Origin: Microbacterium memoriense
GTDB taxonomy: Bacteria; Actinomycetota; Actinomycetes; Actinomycetales; Microbacteriaceae
Length of the DNA: 64,000 bases
Reading direction: 5' to 3'
Assembly (NCBI RefSeq): GCF_025398275.1
Contig: NZ_JAODOR010000008.1
Location: 148,017 to 212,016, forward strand
Below are positions 17,527 through 27,027 of the stretch, one piece after another. The notes beneath the pieces are model-generated. The model made no database searches. It had not been told where the DNA came from and saw only the letters and a list, made by a program, of their open reading frames with translations. How positions within the stretch are numbered: position 1 is the first letter of the stretch; each line of letters begins with the position of its first letter. Made by a program: the position numbers and the translations under genes.

Positions 17527-19191
17527 ATGCCGGAATCCGAGGAGCAGGCCGCCCCGACGCGGGGACGTCCGGTCGATCCACGCCTCCTTCGCTACGCCTC
17601 GGCATCCCGCCTGTTCTTCGTCGCGATCGGCGCGATCGGCCTCGCTCAGACGCTCGTGATCGTCGCATTCGCGTGGGTGCTGACCCAGGTGGTCGTGGGG
17701 GTCCTTGCCGGTGACGATGTCGGCGCCCTTCTCGGCTGGCTCGCAGGCACCGCCGCGCTCCGGGCGGTACTGCTGTGGGCCCGGGAAATCATCGCCGCAC
17801 GGGCAGCCGCCCGCGTCGAGCTGCAGTTGCGCGCGCATCTGCTCGAGGCCGTCGCTCGGCTCGGTGCGGGATGGCTCGGGACCGCCAACACCGCGCGCCT
17901 CGCCGTGACTGCCGGCCGAGGTCTCGACGCCCTCGATGCCTACTTCGGTCGCTATCTGCCGCAGCTCGTCCAGACGATCATCGCCACGCCGATCCTCATC
18001 GCCGTGATGTGGTGGCAGGACTGGATCTCCGGACTCATCGTGGTGCTCACGATCCCGCTGATCCCCCTGTTCATGGTCCTGATCGGCCTGGCGACCCGCG
18101 CCGTGCAACAGAAGCAGTGGGCGACGCTGCAGACGCTGGCCGCGCGCTTCGCCGACACCGTCCAGGGCCTGTCGACGCTCACCGTGTTCGGCAGGCAGCA
18201 TCGGGCGGCGAACTCGATCGAACGGGTCACCGGCACGTATCGCACCGAAACGATGCGCGTCCTGCGGGTGTCGTTCCTGTCCGGATTCGCACTCGAGTTC
18301 CTCGCGTCGGTCGCGGTCGCGATCGTGGCAGTGACGATCGGCTTCCGCCTGATCGACGGGTCGCTGGCGCTCAGCGTCGGGCTCTTCGTGCTGTTGCTGG
18401 CCCCCGAGGCATATCTGCCGATCCGCCAGGTCGGCGTCCAGTTCCATGCGGCCTCCGAGGGCGTCGCCGCGACCGAGGACGTGTTCGCGGTCCTCGACGC
18501 CGCACGCGCGGCAACGCCCGTGACCGCTGCTGCCGCCGCGCCGACCGCGCCCGTCGACGGCGCGCTGGAACTGCGCGCGGTGCGCGTGCAGCGCGGCGAC
18601 CACGCGCTGCCGCCGGTGTCGTTCCGCGCGGCGCCGGGCACCGTCACCCTGATCGAAGGACCCAGCGGCGCGGGAAAATCGAGCCTGCTGGCCGCGCTCC
18701 GTGGTGCCGCCGTGTTCGACGGCACCATCACGCTCGGCACCGCGGATGCCTCCACTCACCCGGCGTCCACGTGGCTCGCCTGGGCGGGACAGGATCCCGG
18801 CTTGATCGCCGGGAGCATCGCCGAGAACATCACACTGGGCGACCCCGCTCCCCGCGCCGACCTGGTCGCGCGGAGCCTCGTTCTGTCGTGCGCCGTCGAC
18901 CTCGATCCCGCCCAGGAGTTGGGCGTCCAGGGCGCGGGGATCTCCGGCGGGCAGGCACAGCGCGTGGCCGTGGCCCGCGCGTTCTACCGACGGGCGCGCG
19001 GATGGGGCACGGTCGTCGCCCTCGATGAGCCGAGCGCCGCTCTCGACGAGCGCACCGAATCCGCACTGTGGGCCTCGGTGCGGGAGATCGCCGATTCCGG
19101 CGCGATCGTCCTTCTCGTGTCGCACCGCACGTCGGCGCGCGCGATCGCCGACCACGTCGTGACGCTCGAGACGGCGGCGGTGCCCACATGA
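17527..19191 (+). CDS. cydD: ABC exporter subunit CydD (cytochrome bd assembly)
   Basis: 554 residues: an N-terminal six-helix exporter domain and a C-terminal ATPase with Walker A EGPSGAGKSS, signature ISGGQAQR, Walker B VVALDEPSAALD and H-loop LVSHR. CydDC exports cysteine/glutathione or, in recent work, handles heme, and is needed to mature cytochrome bd. The two halves are separate genes here, in the order D then C. The start is the ATG at 17527, 36 bp after cydB; a longer in-frame reading into cydB is not needed. Confidence 0.93.
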   Translation: MPESEEQAAPTRGRPVDPRLLRYASASRLFFVAIGAIGLAQTLVIVAFAWVLTQVVVGVLAGDDVGALLGWLAGTAALRAVLLWAREIIAARAAARVELQLRAHLLEAVARLGAGWLGTANTARLAVTAGRGLDALDAYFGRYLPQLVQTIIATPILIAVMWWQDWISGLIVVLTIPLIPLFMVLIGLATRAVQQKQWATLQTLAARFADTVQGLSTLTVFGRQHRAANSIERVTGTYRTETMRVLRVSFLSGFALEFLASVAVAIVAVTIGFRLIDGSLALSVGLFVLLLAPEAYLPIRQVGVQFHAASEGVAATEDVFAVLDAARAATPVTAAAAAPTAPVDGALELRAVRVQRGDHALPPVSFRAAPGTVTLIEGPSGAGKSSLLAALRGAAVFDGTITLGTADASTHPASTWLAWAGQDPGLIAGSIAENITLGDPAPRADLVARSLVLSCAVDLDPAQELGVQGAGISGGQAQRVAVARAFYRRARGWGTVVALDEPSAALDERTESALWASVREIADSGAIVLLVSHRTSARAIADHVVTLETAAVPT

Positions 19192-20849
19192 CCCCCGCTG
19201 ACGTCCTTCGCGGAGCGATGCCGCCCGCGCGTCGATTCTGGCCGGGAGCTGCCGCCGGGTTCCTGTCAGAGGTGTCGGCCGTCGCGCTCCTCGCGGTGAG
19301 CGCATGGCTGATCGTCCGCGCATCCGAACAGCCGCTCGTGCTGTACATCTCGATGGCCGTGGTTGGGGTCCGGGCGTTCGCACTCAGTCGCGCAGTCTTC
19401 CGCTACCTCGAGCGGCTGGCGGGCCACGATGCGGCGCTCCGCCAACTCGCCGCGACCCGCACCGATCTTGTGCGGCGTCTGATCCCGCTCGCCCCGGACG
19501 GGCTCACCCGCACCAGCCGCGGATCGATCCTCGGATCGCTCGTCGACGACGTCGACGAGCTGCAGAATCTCCCGCTGCGTGTGGTGCAACCGCTGATCGG
19601 TTCGGCGGCGGTCGCGCTGGGCGCCGTCATTCTGGTCGCGATCATCCACCCGCCGGCAGGCCTGACACTGCTGGGCTGTCTGATCGTCGCGGGGGTCGTC
19701 GCGGCGGGATGGGGCTGGGTCGCGGGCGGCCGCGCGGAGCGCTCCATCGCCCCGCTGCGCGGGCGTCTCGCCGACGCCGTGCTCGATCACCTCGGCAGTT
19801 TCGACGTGCTCGTGGCCTGCGGGGCCGAAGAGTCCAGTCGCGCCCGGATCGCCGCCGCGGATGCCGATGTGCGACGGGCGGTCGTCCGCCGCGCCGGGGC
19901 TCAAGCCGGTGCCACCGCACTGGTGTCACTGCTGGCGGGGATCGCATCGGTCCTCGCGGTGCTCGTCTCGACACCGGCCGTGACGTCGGGCGGACTCACG
20001 GGTCCGGCATTCGCGGTTGCGGTGCTGATTCCGATGGCGGTGTTCGAGGTCTTCACGTCCGTCCCGCTGGCGGCATCCTCGTGGCGTCAGGTGCGGTCGG
20101 CCGCCACGCGTATCGCCGCCGCCACGCCCGACGTCGTCCCCGCCGGGCTCGTGCGCGAGCAGGGCATACCGACGGGGACCGGGCCTGCCCTCGGTGCGGG
20201 GCTCCGCCTGCGCGGCGTGGCAGCCACGTGGCCCGGTGCGGCATCCCCCGCCCTCCACGACATCGATCTCGACGTTGCCCCGGGCGAGCGTCTGCTCGTC
20301 GTCGGCTCGAGCGGCGCCGGCAAGAGCACCCTCGCGCATGTCCTCGTGCGGTTCCTCGACGTCTCCGGTTCGTACACGATCGGCGGCGTCGACGTGCAGA
20401 CACTCGCCGCCGACGATGTCCGCCGCACCGTGGGCTTGTGTGAGCAGCGTCCGATGCTGTTCGACGAGGACATTCGCCAGAACCTCCTCTTCGCGCGCGA
20501 CGACGCGACCGACGCCGACCTCGAGGACGTCCTCGCGCGCGTCGGTCTCGGGCCCTGGTTACGCGAACGCGGCGGCCTCGACGCGCGCGTCGGCGAGCGC
20601 GGCGCGCTGGTGTCGGGCGGGCAGGCCCAGCGCATCGCGCTCGCGCGCGCGCTGCTGCACGGCTTCCCGATGCTCGTCCTCGACGAGCCGACCGCAGGAG
20701 TGGACCCGGCAGCATCCGATGCTCTTTTGACCGACCTGCTCTCCGCCGTCGGCGCGGACCAGGCTGTCATCCTGATCTCCCACGTCACCGTGCCGGCACG
20801 ACTGATCGATCGGGTCGTGCGACTCGAGTCGGGCTACGTGGTCGCCTGA
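19188..20849 (+). CDS. cydC: ABC exporter subunit CydC (cytochrome bd assembly)
   Basis: 553 residues with the same exporter plus ATPase layout as CydD. Visible features are AVFRYLERLAGHDAALRQLA in the transmembrane part (typical of CydC), Walker A GSSGAGKST, signature VSGGQAQR, Walker B LVLDEPTAGVD and H-loop LISHV. The ATG overlaps the cydD stop by 4 bp. The gene ends 1 bp before the stop of the convergent acetyltransferase gene, so there is no separate terminator region; readthrough from either side is possible. Confidence 0.93.
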   Translation: MTPADVLRGAMPPARRFWPGAAAGFLSEVSAVALLAVSAWLIVRASEQPLVLYISMAVVGVRAFALSRAVFRYLERLAGHDAALRQLAATRTDLVRRLIPLAPDGLTRTSRGSILGSLVDDVDELQNLPLRVVQPLIGSAAVALGAVILVAIIHPPAGLTLLGCLIVAGVVAAGWGWVAGGRAERSIAPLRGRLADAVLDHLGSFDVLVACGAEESSRARIAAADADVRRAVVRRAGAQAGATALVSLLAGIASVLAVLVSTPAVTSGGLTGPAFAVAVLIPMAVFEVFTSVPLAASSWRQVRSAATRIAAATPDVVPAGLVREQGIPTGTGPALGAGLRLRGVAATWPGAASPALHDIDLDVAPGERLLVVGSSGAGKSTLAHVLVRFLDVSGSYTIGGVDVQTLAADDVRRTVGLCEQRPMLFDEDIRQNLLFARDDATDADLEDVLARVGLGPWLRERGGLDARVGERGALVSGGQAQRIALARALLHGFPMLVLDEPTAGVDPAASDALLTDLLSAVGADQAVILISHVTVPARLIDRVVRLESGYVVA

Positions 20850-20850
20850 A

Positions 20851-21450
20851 TCACAGTGTCCGCCCGAACGCCTGCACGCCCGGGTGGGACGCCAGCGGCG
20901 CAAACCCGATGCGCGTGTAGAACGCGATCGCACCGGTGTTCTCCGTCCCCGTGGCCAGGTGCAGCCCGGTGACTCCCCGCGCGCGCAGGGCCTCCGACAG
21001 GGTGTCGATCAGGCGTCGCCCCCACCCTTGCCCTTGCAGCTCGGGAAGCAGATCGATGTGCAGGTGCGCGGGGTACGTGTCGCCGTAAGGCTCCGCCCCG
21101 GCGCGCCGCCCGTAGGCGTAGATGAGCGTCCCGCCCTGCCGGGTCGCCTCCCCCTCCCCGGGCCGTGGCCACCGCGCGGCCCACTGCGGCCACCACTGCG
21201 TGGCGAACCAGTCTTCGAACGCCCGCGTGTCATCCGTTCCGACGATGTACCCGGCGACACGTTCGTCGTCGGTCTCGACGACGAATGCGAGATCAGGATG
21301 CCGCGCCGCATACGGCAGCACGAACACTTCGGCCCAAAGATCATCGTCCGTGAAGATCCCGGTCGCGTCGGTCCCGGCATCCGCCGTCTTGAGGCAGATG
21401 TCGGCGAGCGCCGGCTCGTCACCGGAACGGAACGGGCGAATGTGGGTCAT
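20851..21450 (-). CDS. GNAT family N-acetyltransferase
   Basis: 199 residues. The acetyl-CoA-binding motif A reads LHIDLLPELQGQGWGRRLIDTLSEALR, with the Q-x-x-G-x-G core, followed by GLHLATGTENTGAIAFYTRIGF (motif B). The N-terminus IRPFRSGDEPALADICLKT is the usual GNAT opening. The substrate is unknown; a similar group acts on small amines or on protein N-termini. The ATG at 21450 has a TAGACT -10 box 6 nt upstream and no ribosome site. The gene upstream (SDR) is 9 bp away, so its own promoter would lie inside the SDR gene's end. Confidence 0.85.
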   Translation of the reverse strand: MTHIRPFRSGDEPALADICLKTADAGTDATGIFTDDDLWAEVFVLPYAARHPDLAFVVETDDERVAGYIVGTDDTRAFEDWFATQWWPQWAARWPRPGEGEATRQGGTLIYAYGRRAGAEPYGDTYPAHLHIDLLPELQGQGWGRRLIDTLSEALRARGVTGLHLATGTENTGAIAFYTRIGFAPLASHPGVQAFGRTL

Positions 21451-21456
21451 CCGGGG

Positions 21457-21462
21457 AGTCTA
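21457..21462 (-). promoter_or_regulatory. Leaderless -10 box of the GNAT gene
   Basis: TAGACT on the minus strand, 6 nt before the ATG at 21450. It overlaps the stop codon of the SDR gene, which also ends at 21460. Confidence 0.5.
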
Positions 21463-23010
21463 CGAGCCGCCCGCCGCCTCGGCGGCGTCGGCCTCGGCTG
21501 TTGCCGTGATGCGTTCGGCCATCCCCCGGAAGATGAATCCGTGGAACGGGAGCACCGCCAGCCAATACAACCGGCCGGCCAGCCCCGCGGGGAAGAACAC
21601 GGCACGCTGGCGGTATCGCGCCCCCTCGCCGTCCGGTTCGCACTCGAGGTCGAGCCACGCCAACCCGGGGACCTTCATCTCCGCCCGCAGGCGCAGGAGG
21701 CGCCCGGGTTCGACGACCTCCACCCGCCAGAAGTCGATCACGTCACCCACCGCGACCGCGGTCCGGCTCCGTCGCCCTCGGGCGAGACCGACCCCCCCGA
21801 CCAGACGGTCCATCCACCCGCGGACCGCCCAGAGCAGCGGCGCGGAGTACCAGCCGTTCTCACCGCCGATCCCCGCGATCACCGCCCACAATCGCTCCGG
21901 CGATGCCGTCGTGTGCACGGCCTGGAGATCGGTGTACACCGTGCGGCCGGCCCAATCCGGGTCACTCGGCAGCGGATCCGACGGCAGGCCCATGACTTCG
22001 GCATCCTGCCAACTCGTCTCGACGGTGTCGGCTTCGACGCGGCCCAGCGCCAGCGCGACGGCGCGACGGTACGGGGTCAAACCATCCTCGGGCGGCGGAA
22101 TCAGGCTGTCGATGTCGTGGTCGTCCATGACGCATTCGTGCACGAGTGAGGCGATGAGCGGCCGGGCAATGGAGCGCGGCACCGGCGTGACGAGATTCAC
22201 CCAGTGCGATGCGAGTCCCGGCGTGAGCACCGGCAGCGGCGCGATCGCCCGCTGAGGCAGCCCCGCCTCGACAGCGTATCCGTTCATCATCTGGCCGTAG
22301 CGCAGCACGTCGGGACCGCCGATGTCGACCGCGCGGGTGACGTCGGCGCGCACGCGTGCCGCGGCGAGGAGGTAGTAGAGCACGTCGCGGACGGCGATCG
22401 GCTGGATGAAGTTGCGCACCCAGCGCGGCGCGGGCATGTACGGCAGCACATCGGTGAGGTGGCGGATCATCTCGAACGAGGCCGATCCCGACCCGATGAC
22501 GACGCCCGCCTGCAACACGAGCGTGGGCACGCCGCTGCCGAGCAGGATGTCGCCGACCGCGACACGCGAACGCAGGTGCGGGCTCAGGTCGACGCCGTTC
22601 GGATGAAGCCCCCCGAGGTAGACGATCCGCCGGACGGATGCCGCCGACGCCGCCGACGCGACGGTCCGGGCGGCATCGAGGTCGGTCTGCTCGAAGCCAC
22701 CCCCCTGGCCCATCGAGTGAATGAGGTAATAGAGCACGTCGACATCTGCCGTCGCCTCAGCCATCACCGCGGCGTCGGTGGCAGAGCCGGCGACGACCTC
22801 GACCTGCCCGCTCCAGGCGAACGCCGCGAGCCGGGCGGGGTCGCGAGCGAGGACGCGAACCCGGTATCCGCCGGCGAGCAGGCGCGGCACGAGCCGGCCG
22901 CCGAGATAGCCCGTGGCCCCGAGAACGAGCGCCCGCGGCTCCGATCCGTCGGTGCGCGGCACCGCGCGGAGTGGCTCTTCGCGCCCGGAGGGATATGGCA
23001 ATGGGGTCAT
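21460..23010 (-). CDS. SDR-family NAD(P)-binding protein with C-terminal DUF2867
   Basis: 516 residues. The N-terminal half is an atypical short-chain dehydrogenase/NmrA fold: ALVLGATGYLGGRLVPRLLAGGYRVRVLARDP, then LYYLIHSMG and IVYLGGLHP. From about residue 335 the DUF2867 domain begins, with GENGWYSAPLLWAVRGWMDRLVGGVG and DVIDFWRVEVVEPGRLLRLRAEMKVPG. This two-domain protein is common in actinobacteria; a role in envelope or lipid chemistry has been guessed but is not known. It starts 7 nt after a TACCGT box and appears leaderless. The length agrees with the family. Confidence 0.82.
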   Translation of the reverse strand: MTPLPYPSGREEPLRAVPRTDGSEPRALVLGATGYLGGRLVPRLLAGGYRVRVLARDPARLAAFAWSGQVEVVAGSATDAAVMAEATADVDVLYYLIHSMGQGGGFEQTDLDAARTVASAASAASVRRIVYLGGLHPNGVDLSPHLRSRVAVGDILLGSGVPTLVLQAGVVIGSGSASFEMIRHLTDVLPYMPAPRWVRNFIQPIAVRDVLYYLLAAARVRADVTRAVDIGGPDVLRYGQMMNGYAVEAGLPQRAIAPLPVLTPGLASHWVNLVTPVPRSIARPLIASLVHECVMDDHDIDSLIPPPEDGLTPYRRAVALALGRVEADTVETSWQDAEVMGLPSDPLPSDPDWAGRTVYTDLQAVHTTASPERLWAVIAGIGGENGWYSAPLLWAVRGWMDRLVGGVGLARGRRSRTAVAVGDVIDFWRVEVVEPGRLLRLRAEMKVPGLAWLDLECEPDGEGARYRQRAVFFPAGLAGRLYWLAVLPFHGFIFRGMAERITATAEADAAEAAGGS

Positions 23011-23017
23011 GCGTCTG

Positions 23018-23023
23018 ACGGTA
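23018..23023 (-). promoter_or_regulatory. Leaderless -10 box of the SDR/DUF2867 gene
   Basis: TACCGT on the minus strand, 7 nt before the ATG at 23010. Confidence 0.45.
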
Positions 23024-23084
23024 CGCGCGTGCGAGCTCTGCGCCCATCCCCTTGCGCCGCCGTCACCGCGCGTGCGAAAGCGCG

Positions 23085-25001
23085 TCAGCGCCGACCGGTG
23101 CCGAAGATCCCGCGGATGACGCCGTTCAGGATCGTCTGGGTGGTCTTGGAGCCCAGCACCTCTTCGAGCGGACTCTTCGAGCTCGCGGCCCGGCTTGTCC
23201 GGGTCTTCGTCACTCCGGTGGTTTTCATCAGCCGGTCATACTCGCGCTGGCGTTCTTTCTCGGCCGCGGCGTCGGCCTTCGCGATCGCCGCTTCCTGTCG
23301 GGCGAGTTCCTTCTCGGCTGCCGCCTGCTCCTTGGCCGCGGCGATCCGGTCCTTCTCGGCCTGCGCGGCGGCTTCGGCGGCGACCTCCGCCTGCGCCGCG
23401 GCGTTCATCTTCGCGGTGAGGATCTCCCGCGCCGATTCCCGGTCGATCGCCGTCCCGTACTTCGCGAGGAGGGGAGACGCGTGCACCGCGCGTTCGATGT
23501 CGGGATCGGGGGTCGGTGACATCAGCCCTTCGGGCGCGCGCAATCGGGTCCAGGCCACCGGAGTCGGTGCGCCCTTCTCGCTCATCACGGTGACGATCGC
23601 CTCACCCGTGCCGAGTTCCTGCAGCACCCGCTCGAGGTCGTAACCGCTTTTCGGATACGTGCCGACGGTTGCCCGTAGCGCCTTGGCGTCATCCGGAGTG
23701 AACGCACGCAGAGCGTGCTGGATGCGCGATCCCAATTGCGCCAGCACGTCCGAGGGCACGTCCTTCGGCGTCTGGGTGACGAAGAAGACACCGACGCCTT
23801 TCGAACGGATCAGTCGCACCGTCTGGGTGATCGCCGCGAGGAAGTCCTTCGACGCTTCCCGGAACAGCAAGTGGGCCTCATCGAAGAAGAACACCAGCTT
23901 GGGCGTGTCCGGATCGCCGACCTCCGGGAGGATCTCGAAGAGCTCGGCGAGCAAGTACATCAGGAACGTCGAGAAGAGTGCCGGCTTGTCGACGACGCCC
24001 GGCACCTCGAGCAACGAGATGATCCCTCGCCCATCGGCCGCGGTGCGCAGGAAGTCACGCACGTCGAACTCCGGCTCACCGAAGAAGACATCGGCTCCAT
24101 CATCGGCGAACGTGATCAGCTCGCGGAGGATGACGCCCGCTGTCGCAGCCGACAGGCCGCCGAGCTCTTTGAGTTCCGGTTTGCCCTCGTCGCTCGTGAG
24201 CCAGCTGAGGACGGCGCGCAGATCCGACAAGTCGACGAGCGCCAGCCCGTGCGCGTCGGCGTAATGGAACACGAGCCCGAGGCTCGACTGCTGGGTCTCG
24301 TTGAGCCCCAGGACCTTGCTGAGCAGCAGCGGCCCGAACCCGGAGACGGTGGCCCGCACGGGTACGCCCTTACCGATGCCGCCGAGCGCGAAGTACTCCG
24401 TGACGGATGCCGTCGGTGTCCACTCTTGCCCGATCGCCTCCGTGCGGGCGCGCAGCTTCTCACTGTCGACACCCGGCGTCGCGACGCCGGAGAGGTCTCC
24501 CTTGATGTCGGCGGCGAACACGGGCACCCCCTTGGCCGCGAGTTGCTCCGCAAGCCCCTGCAGCGTCCGAGTCTTTCCCGTGCCGGTCGCGCCGGCGACG
24601 AGTCCGTGCCGGTTCATCATCGCGAGCGGAATGCGGATCTGCGCACTCGGCACCGGGTCGGTGTTCATGAGCGCACCGACATCGAGCGTCGCCGCCTCGA
24701 ACGTGTAGCCCTTCGCGACCGCCGCGATCTCATCGGCGTCGAGCGGCCCGGAGGGGGTCTCCGCCGTCGGTTCCTGAGGAGTTGTGGCGTTCTGAGGAGT
24801 GGATGCGGGTTGCCGCTCCTCAGCATCCGACATCTCCTCAGCAACCGGCGCAGATGCCGGGGCGGCCGCGGCACGCGCGGCATCGGCCTGTGCGGCGGCG
24901 AGCGCCGCCTTCGCCTGGGCGAGTTTCAGCGCGGCTTCAGCGGCATCCGCTTCGGCTTGCAGACGGTGGAGTTCAGCGGCGGCAGCATCGGGTGTGCTCA
25001 T
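23085..25001 (-). CDS. HerA-like ATPase (DUF853 family)
   Basis: 638 residues. Residues 1-80 form an Ala-rich coiled coil and linker. The ATPase core has Walker A GATGTGKT, then DIKGDLSGVA, Walker B LVFFFDEAHLLF and a sensor-like FFVTQTPKDVP block. The C-terminal 100 residues are a second Ala/Glu/Lys-rich coiled coil. The family resembles the HerA/FtsK translocases used in DNA repair and conjugation, but the cellular role of DUF853 proteins is unproven. I chose the ATG at 25001 because a TAGGCT -10 box precedes it by 7 nt; an earlier in-frame codon would overlap the PAP2 gene. Confidence 0.85.
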   Translation of the reverse strand: MSTPDAAAAELHRLQAEADAAEAALKLAQAKAALAAAQADAARAAAAPASAPVAEEMSDAEERQPASTPQNATTPQEPTAETPSGPLDADEIAAVAKGYTFEAATLDVGALMNTDPVPSAQIRIPLAMMNRHGLVAGATGTGKTRTLQGLAEQLAAKGVPVFAADIKGDLSGVATPGVDSEKLRARTEAIGQEWTPTASVTEYFALGGIGKGVPVRATVSGFGPLLLSKVLGLNETQQSSLGLVFHYADAHGLALVDLSDLRAVLSWLTSDEGKPELKELGGLSAATAGVILRELITFADDGADVFFGEPEFDVRDFLRTAADGRGIISLLEVPGVVDKPALFSTFLMYLLAELFEILPEVGDPDTPKLVFFFDEAHLLFREASKDFLAAITQTVRLIRSKGVGVFFVTQTPKDVPSDVLAQLGSRIQHALRAFTPDDAKALRATVGTYPKSGYDLERVLQELGTGEAIVTVMSEKGAPTPVAWTRLRAPEGLMSPTPDPDIERAVHASPLLAKYGTAIDRESAREILTAKMNAAAQAEVAAEAAAQAEKDRIAAAKEQAAAEKELARQEAAIAKADAAAEKERQREYDRLMKTTGVTKTRTSRAASSKSPLEEVLGSKTTQTILNGVIRGIFGTGRR

Positions 25002-25008
25002 GCCGCTC

Positions 25009-25014
25009 AGCCTA
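25009..25014 (-). promoter_or_regulatory. -10 box of the HerA-like gene containing the PAP2 stop codon
   Basis: TAGGCT on the minus strand, 7 nt before the ATG at 25001. Its first three bases are the TAG stop codon of the upstream PAP2 gene (25012-25014). Confidence 0.5.
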
Positions 25015-25671
25015 GTGAGCGGAGGGTTCGCGTTCGCGGAGAATTCTGGCCGCGAAGACGGCGGCAATGACGAGGGCCGCGCCGATCCCGACCAGCGTGC
25101 CGCCGATCGTGTCGGTCATCCAGTGCGCGTGCACGATCGTGCGCCCCAGCGCCATGAGCAGCACCCACGCCGTACCGACGAGGAACACCCAGAGCCGGGG
25201 GAACAGCACCACCGCGACGGCGGCCATCGTGGCGGCATTCGCGGTGTGCCCCGAGGGAAAGGATCCCTGGTCAGAGAGCACCAGGATGTCCTCCGGGCGC
25301 ACGCGCCCGAACACGACCTTGAAGATCTGCACGAGCATCGCGCTCGCGAGCGAGGCCGCCAGGAAGTACACCGCCGACCACGGGCGGCGCACGATCACGA
25401 GCACGAGGGCGAGTCCCAACGGAATCGCGAGGGCGGCCACCCATCCGCCGCCGATGACGTTGAGCGCCATCGACATCCCGAGGAAGGCCGGAGCGAACGC
25501 CGCCACGTAGCTGTTCCACCAGGCATCCAGGTCGACGAGCTCGACGTCGAACGCCACGAGTACGCCGAGGACCACGGTCGCGAAGATCAGCGCGAGCCCG
25601 ATCACGAGCCACTGCAGTCGGAACGTGATCTCGAGATCGGTGATCCGCTCGGCGGGTCGTTGCTCAGTCAT
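25012..25671 (-). CDS. PAP2 family membrane phosphatase
   Basis: 219 residues with about six hydrophobic segments. The three PAP2 motifs are present: KVVFGRVRP (K-x6-RP), FPSGHT (PSGH) and GRTIVHAHWMTD (SR-x5-H-x3-D form). Such enzymes remove phosphate from lipid phosphates such as undecaprenyl or phosphatidic acid phosphate at the outer face of the membrane. The length fits the bacterial family. I set the start at the ATG at 25671, 6 nt after a CACAAT -10 box; a further ATG at 25686 would start inside that box. Confidence 0.88.
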   Translation of the reverse strand: MTEQRPAERITDLEITFRLQWLVIGLALIFATVVLGVLVAFDVELVDLDAWWNSYVAAFAPAFLGMSMALNVIGGGWVAALAIPLGLALVLVIVRRPWSAVYFLAASLASAMLVQIFKVVFGRVRPEDILVLSDQGSFPSGHTANAATMAAVAVVLFPRLWVFLVGTAWVLLMALGRTIVHAHWMTDTIGGTLVGIGAALVIAAVFAARILREREPSAH

Positions 25672-25677
25672 CGCCCC

Positions 25678-25683
25678 ATTGTG
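25678..25683 (-). promoter_or_regulatory. Leaderless -10 box of the PAP2 gene
   Basis: CACAAT on the minus strand, 6 nt before the ATG at 25671. Confidence 0.4.
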
Positions 25684-25692
25684 CACGAAGGC

Positions 25693-27027
25693 TCACGGTG
25701 CGAGGCGCTCGACTGTCCGTGGGCGCACGATCAGCCACAGCGAGAGCAGGCCGATCACCGAGCATCCGACCATGACCGAGGCCATCGTGGTCGCGGTGAT
25801 CCCGGCATCCTTCGCGAGCCACCCGACGATCGGCGAGATCAGCCCGGCGATCCCGAAGTTGCAGGCACCGAGGATGGATGCGGCCGTCCCGGCCGCCTTA
25901 CCGTGCCGGTCGAGCGCGAGCACCTGCGTGCAGGGGAACGTGAAGCCGCACGCGGTCATGAAGACGAACAGCGGCACGATGGTGCCCCAGAGCCCGAGGC
26001 CCATCTGGTCGGTGATGATGATCGCCGTCGCCGCAACCAGGAGGGTCGCGGTCGAGAAGGCGAGCACCCACTGGGGCCCGAACCGCGCGGCCAGCCGCGA
26101 CGCCGTCTGCACTCCGATGACGAGTCCGATCGAGTTTGCCGCGAACAGCAATCCATACTGCTGCGCGTCGAACGCGTAGGTCCCTTGGAAGAGGAAGGAC
26201 GATGCCGACAGGTAGGAGAAGAGCCCGCTGAAGGTCATTCCGCCGATGATCAGGACGCCGACGAACACGCGGTCGCTGAACACGCTCTTGTATCGCTCGA
26301 GCACGGTGTCCGCACCCCGGTCTTGGCGACGTGCGCGCGGCAGGGTCTCGGGCACGAGAGCGATCGCGGAGACCAGCATGACGGCGCCATAGATCGCCAA
26401 GACGACGAAGATCCCGCGCCAGGACATCACCGACAGCAGCGCGGATCCGATCAACGGGGCGACAACCGGCGCGACACCCGAGACGAGGGCAAGGCGGCTC
26501 AGCATGACGACCAAGCGCCGTCCGCCGAACAGGTCGCGGACGATCGCCATCGCCACGACACCACCCGCGGCGGCACCCATGCCCATCGCGACGCGCGCGA
26601 CACTCAACAGTTCGAGACTCGGCGCGAGTGCGGCGGCGACGCTCGCCAGCACATGCAGCGCCGTCACCAGAAGCAGCGGGAGGCGCCGGCCGACCTTGTC
26701 ACTCAGCGGTCCGACGATGAGCTGCCCGAGGGCGAAGCCGATCATCGTGCCGGTGAGGGTCAGCTGGATCGCCGCGGCGCTCGTGCGGAAGTCTTCCTGG
26801 AGCACCGGGAACGCGGGGAGGTACAGGTCGATCGTGAACGGCCCGAGGGCCGTGAGCGCGCCGAGCAGAATGATGTAGACGACGCGCCGCGGAGTCGAGA
26901 TCGCATCGCCAGGGTGCAGCATGATCGGCGCGGTGGCCGGATTGGCGCCGATCGTGCGGATCGCACCGGTCGGCGCCCCCGGACGGTGGGCGTCGTTTGG
27001 GGTGGGGATTGAGGCAGAGTCGAGCAC
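25693..27027 (-). CDS. Bcr/CflA-type MFS drug exporter
   Basis: About 444 residues from the chosen start, with 12 transmembrane segments. The ALGPFTIDLYLPAFPVLQEDF block and the GQLIVGPLSDKVGRR loop between helices 2 and 3 mark the Bcr/CflA subfamily of drug:H+ antiporters. The start is uncertain. The frame is open back to a GTG at 27141, but a TAGGAT box overlaps that codon; a GTG at 27027 or an ATG at 26922 (about 12 codons before helix 1) are alternatives. I used 27027 as a middle choice. The divergent neighbour is the DUF3105 gene; no regulator is adjacent. Confidence 0.8.
   Translation of the reverse strand: MLDSASIPTPNDAHRPGAPTGAIRTIGANPATAPIMLHPGDAISTPRRVVYIILLGALTALGPFTIDLYLPAFPVLQEDFRTSAAAIQLTLTGTMIGFALGQLIVGPLSDKVGRRLPLLLVTALHVLASVAAALAPSLELLSVARVAMGMGAAAGGVVAMAIVRDLFGGRRLVVMLSRLALVSGVAPVVAPLIGSALLSVMSWRGIFVVLAIYGAVMLVSAIALVPETLPRARRQDRGADTVLERYKSVFSDRVFVGVLIIGGMTFSGLFSYLSASSFLFQGTYAFDAQQYGLLFAANSIGLVIGVQTASRLAARFGPQWVLAFSTATLLVAATAIIITDQMGLGLWGTIVPLFVFMTACGFTFPCTQVLALDRHGKAAGTAASILGACNFGIAGLISPIVGWLAKDAGITATTMASVMVGCSVIGLLSLWLIVRPRTVERLAP

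Noticed and set aside
16382..17668. A long antisense open frame opposite cydB
   Set aside because: It shadows a clearly conserved membrane protein and has no ribosome site, promoter or recognisable domain.
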